From assembly GCA_031254255.1 (NCBI GenBank), contig JAIRUT010000129.1, positions 1 through 6,276 on the forward strand: a stretch of 6,276 bases of DNA. The letters are read 5' to 3'. The translations under genes and the position numbers were made by a program. Under the pieces are notes generated by a model. The model saw nothing but the letters and a program-made list of their open reading frames with translations, was not told where the DNA came from and ran no database searches. The stretch comes from Coriobacteriales bacterium (GTDB lineage Bacteria > Actinomycetota > Coriobacteriia > Coriobacteriales > UBA8131). The first letter of the stretch is position 1; each line of letters begins with the position of its first letter. Of this stretch, positions 5,542 through 6,276 are shown one piece after another.

Positions 5542-6276
5542 ATGACTGACGAGCAAATTAAACTTGAAGATTTTGAGGAAGACGAGAAGTCAGCAGATGA
5601 GCCAATAGCTGCAAAGGCTGCGGCAACGGTTGACATAGCGTTCGAACCTGCAGTTGAGCCTACAACAAATATCGTAGAGGAACCGGGTGTTGAAGTAGCT
5701 CCCACAGTTACTGTAGTGCTCGCGCCCATTATCCCTGAAAAGAAGCCCGACATCCTTTTCATATCTGGATCGCCGCGCCGGGGTGCTTCTGTGGCTTTGG
5801 TTAAGATTCTCGAACAGGGGGCTCGCCAAGCTGGGGCTTTGACGCAGCACTTCTTCCTTTCGGAAAAATCTATCAAACCCTGTGTCGGCTGCGGCTACTG
5901 TGAGAAGGCGGGTGTATGCATATTAGCTGGTAAATCTAAAGATGGACACTTCATAGACGACTATTTGGAGCTGAAGGCTGTCTTGGACCGCGTCGATGCT
6001 GTCGGCATTGTCTGCCCACTTTATTTTGCCGGCCCACCCTCCCAATTCAAGGCGCTGCTGGATCGCTTTCAGCCCTACTATTCATTGAAATATTGTCTGA
6101 ACAAGTCTCAGCAAGCTAAACGTCCGGCTCAGCTCTATGTTATCGGCAATGGTGGGCCCGGAGAGTCCCATGGTTACAATCCGCTGGTCGGGGTGACCAG
6201 GTCAGCATTCAATGTTGCCGGATTCAGCTTGGATAAGGTCCATGACTTTGTTGGCTATAAGCCACCTCATAACGTG
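5542..6276 (+). CDS. Flavodoxin-fold NAD(P)H/FMN oxidoreductase, iron-sulfur flavoprotein-like (3' end outside window)
   Basis: The frame is open for 245 codons from ATG 5542 to the right edge with no stop, so the gene is cut. Residues 1-66 or so are acidic and rich in Ala, Pro, Val and Thr, with no fold that I recognise. From about residue 70 the protein follows the NADPH-dependent FMN reductase pattern: a strand ILFISGSPRRGAS (71-83), whose GSPRRG turn would hold the FMN phosphate, and later CPLYFAGPPSQFKALLDRF. Between them C114-x2-C117-x2-C120-x5-C126 fits the compact cluster motif of archaeal-type iron-sulfur flavoproteins, although many relatives keep these cysteines without a proven cluster. 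The likely role is electron transfer or flavin-dependent reduction in the cytoplasm; donor and acceptor cannot be told. It probably shares a transcript with tatD. The long tail is unusual, as relatives normally begin within a few residues of the first strand. Confidence 0.85.
   Translation, partial: MTDEQIKLEDFEEDEKSADEPIAAKAAATVDIAFEPAVEPTTNIVEEPGVEVAPTVTVVLAPIIPEKKPDILFISGSPRRGASVALVKILEQGARQAGALTQHFFLSEKSIKPCVGCGYCEKAGVCILAGKSKDGHFIDDYLELKAVLDRVDAVGIVCPLYFAGPPSQFKALLDRFQPYYSLKYCLNKSQQAKRPAQLYVIGNGGPGESHGYNPLVGVTRSAFNVAGFSLDKVHDFVGYKPPHNV

Noticed and set aside
5526..5876. Minus-strand frame opposite the flavodoxin-like gene
   Set aside because: The + strand frame has a strong ribosome site and clear flavodoxin motifs. 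The opposite frame is low-complexity Ser/Thr/Ala sequence typical of an antisense shadow.

Overview
The window reads as an ordinary chromosomal housekeeping segment from a bacterium of moderate-to-high GC. All six genes lie on the + strand: the 3' end of a radical SAM/SPASM gene, folK, rsmI, metG, tatD, and the 5' part of a flavodoxin-fold redox gene that runs off the right edge. The order rsmI-metG-tatD is an old, widely kept arrangement; in Bacillus subtilis it appears as yabC, then metS and yabD. The flavour of the proteins (a short MetRS without the C-terminal tRNA-binding domain, long low-complexity N-termini, an AhbD/NirJ-like radical SAM protein, a cysteine-rich flavodoxin) suggests an anaerobic Gram-positive, perhaps a member of the Coriobacteriia. 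That placement is inference from memory and was not tested.

Layout. Positions 3-578 hold the C-terminal part of a radical SAM enzyme with a SPASM-type cysteine cluster. After an 84-base gap comes folK (663-1202), which makes 6-hydroxymethyl-dihydropterin diphosphate for folate. A 127-base gap with a possible promoter leads to rsmI (1330-2100), the 16S rRNA C1402 2'-O-methyltransferase. It starts at a GTG behind a strong ribosome binding site and lacks the usual C-terminal extension. A 228-base, AT-richer gap precedes metG (2329-4065), methionyl-tRNA synthetase. A 205-base gap follows. It carries a G-rich run, a perfect 14-base palindrome and a four-copy octamer tandem repeat that ends about 20 bases before the tatD start. 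tatD (start at 4271 or 4262, to 5521) encodes a metal-dependent DNase with an N-terminal extension and an internal insertion. The last gene (5542 to the edge) begins 20 bases after tatD behind a near-ideal ribosome binding site and is probably in the same transcript.

Together the central genes serve translation (rRNA methylation, methionine charging), folate supply and nucleic-acid turnover. The flanking radical SAM and flavodoxin-like genes are redox enzymes with unknown substrates. I found no mobile element, CRISPR array, tRNA or rRNA, and no evidence of a new defence or metabolic system. The points most worth a second look are the octamer repeat ahead of tatD, the altered HIGH motif and partial zinc-ligand set in MetRS, and the run of three neighbouring proteins with non-conserved acidic N-terminal tails.
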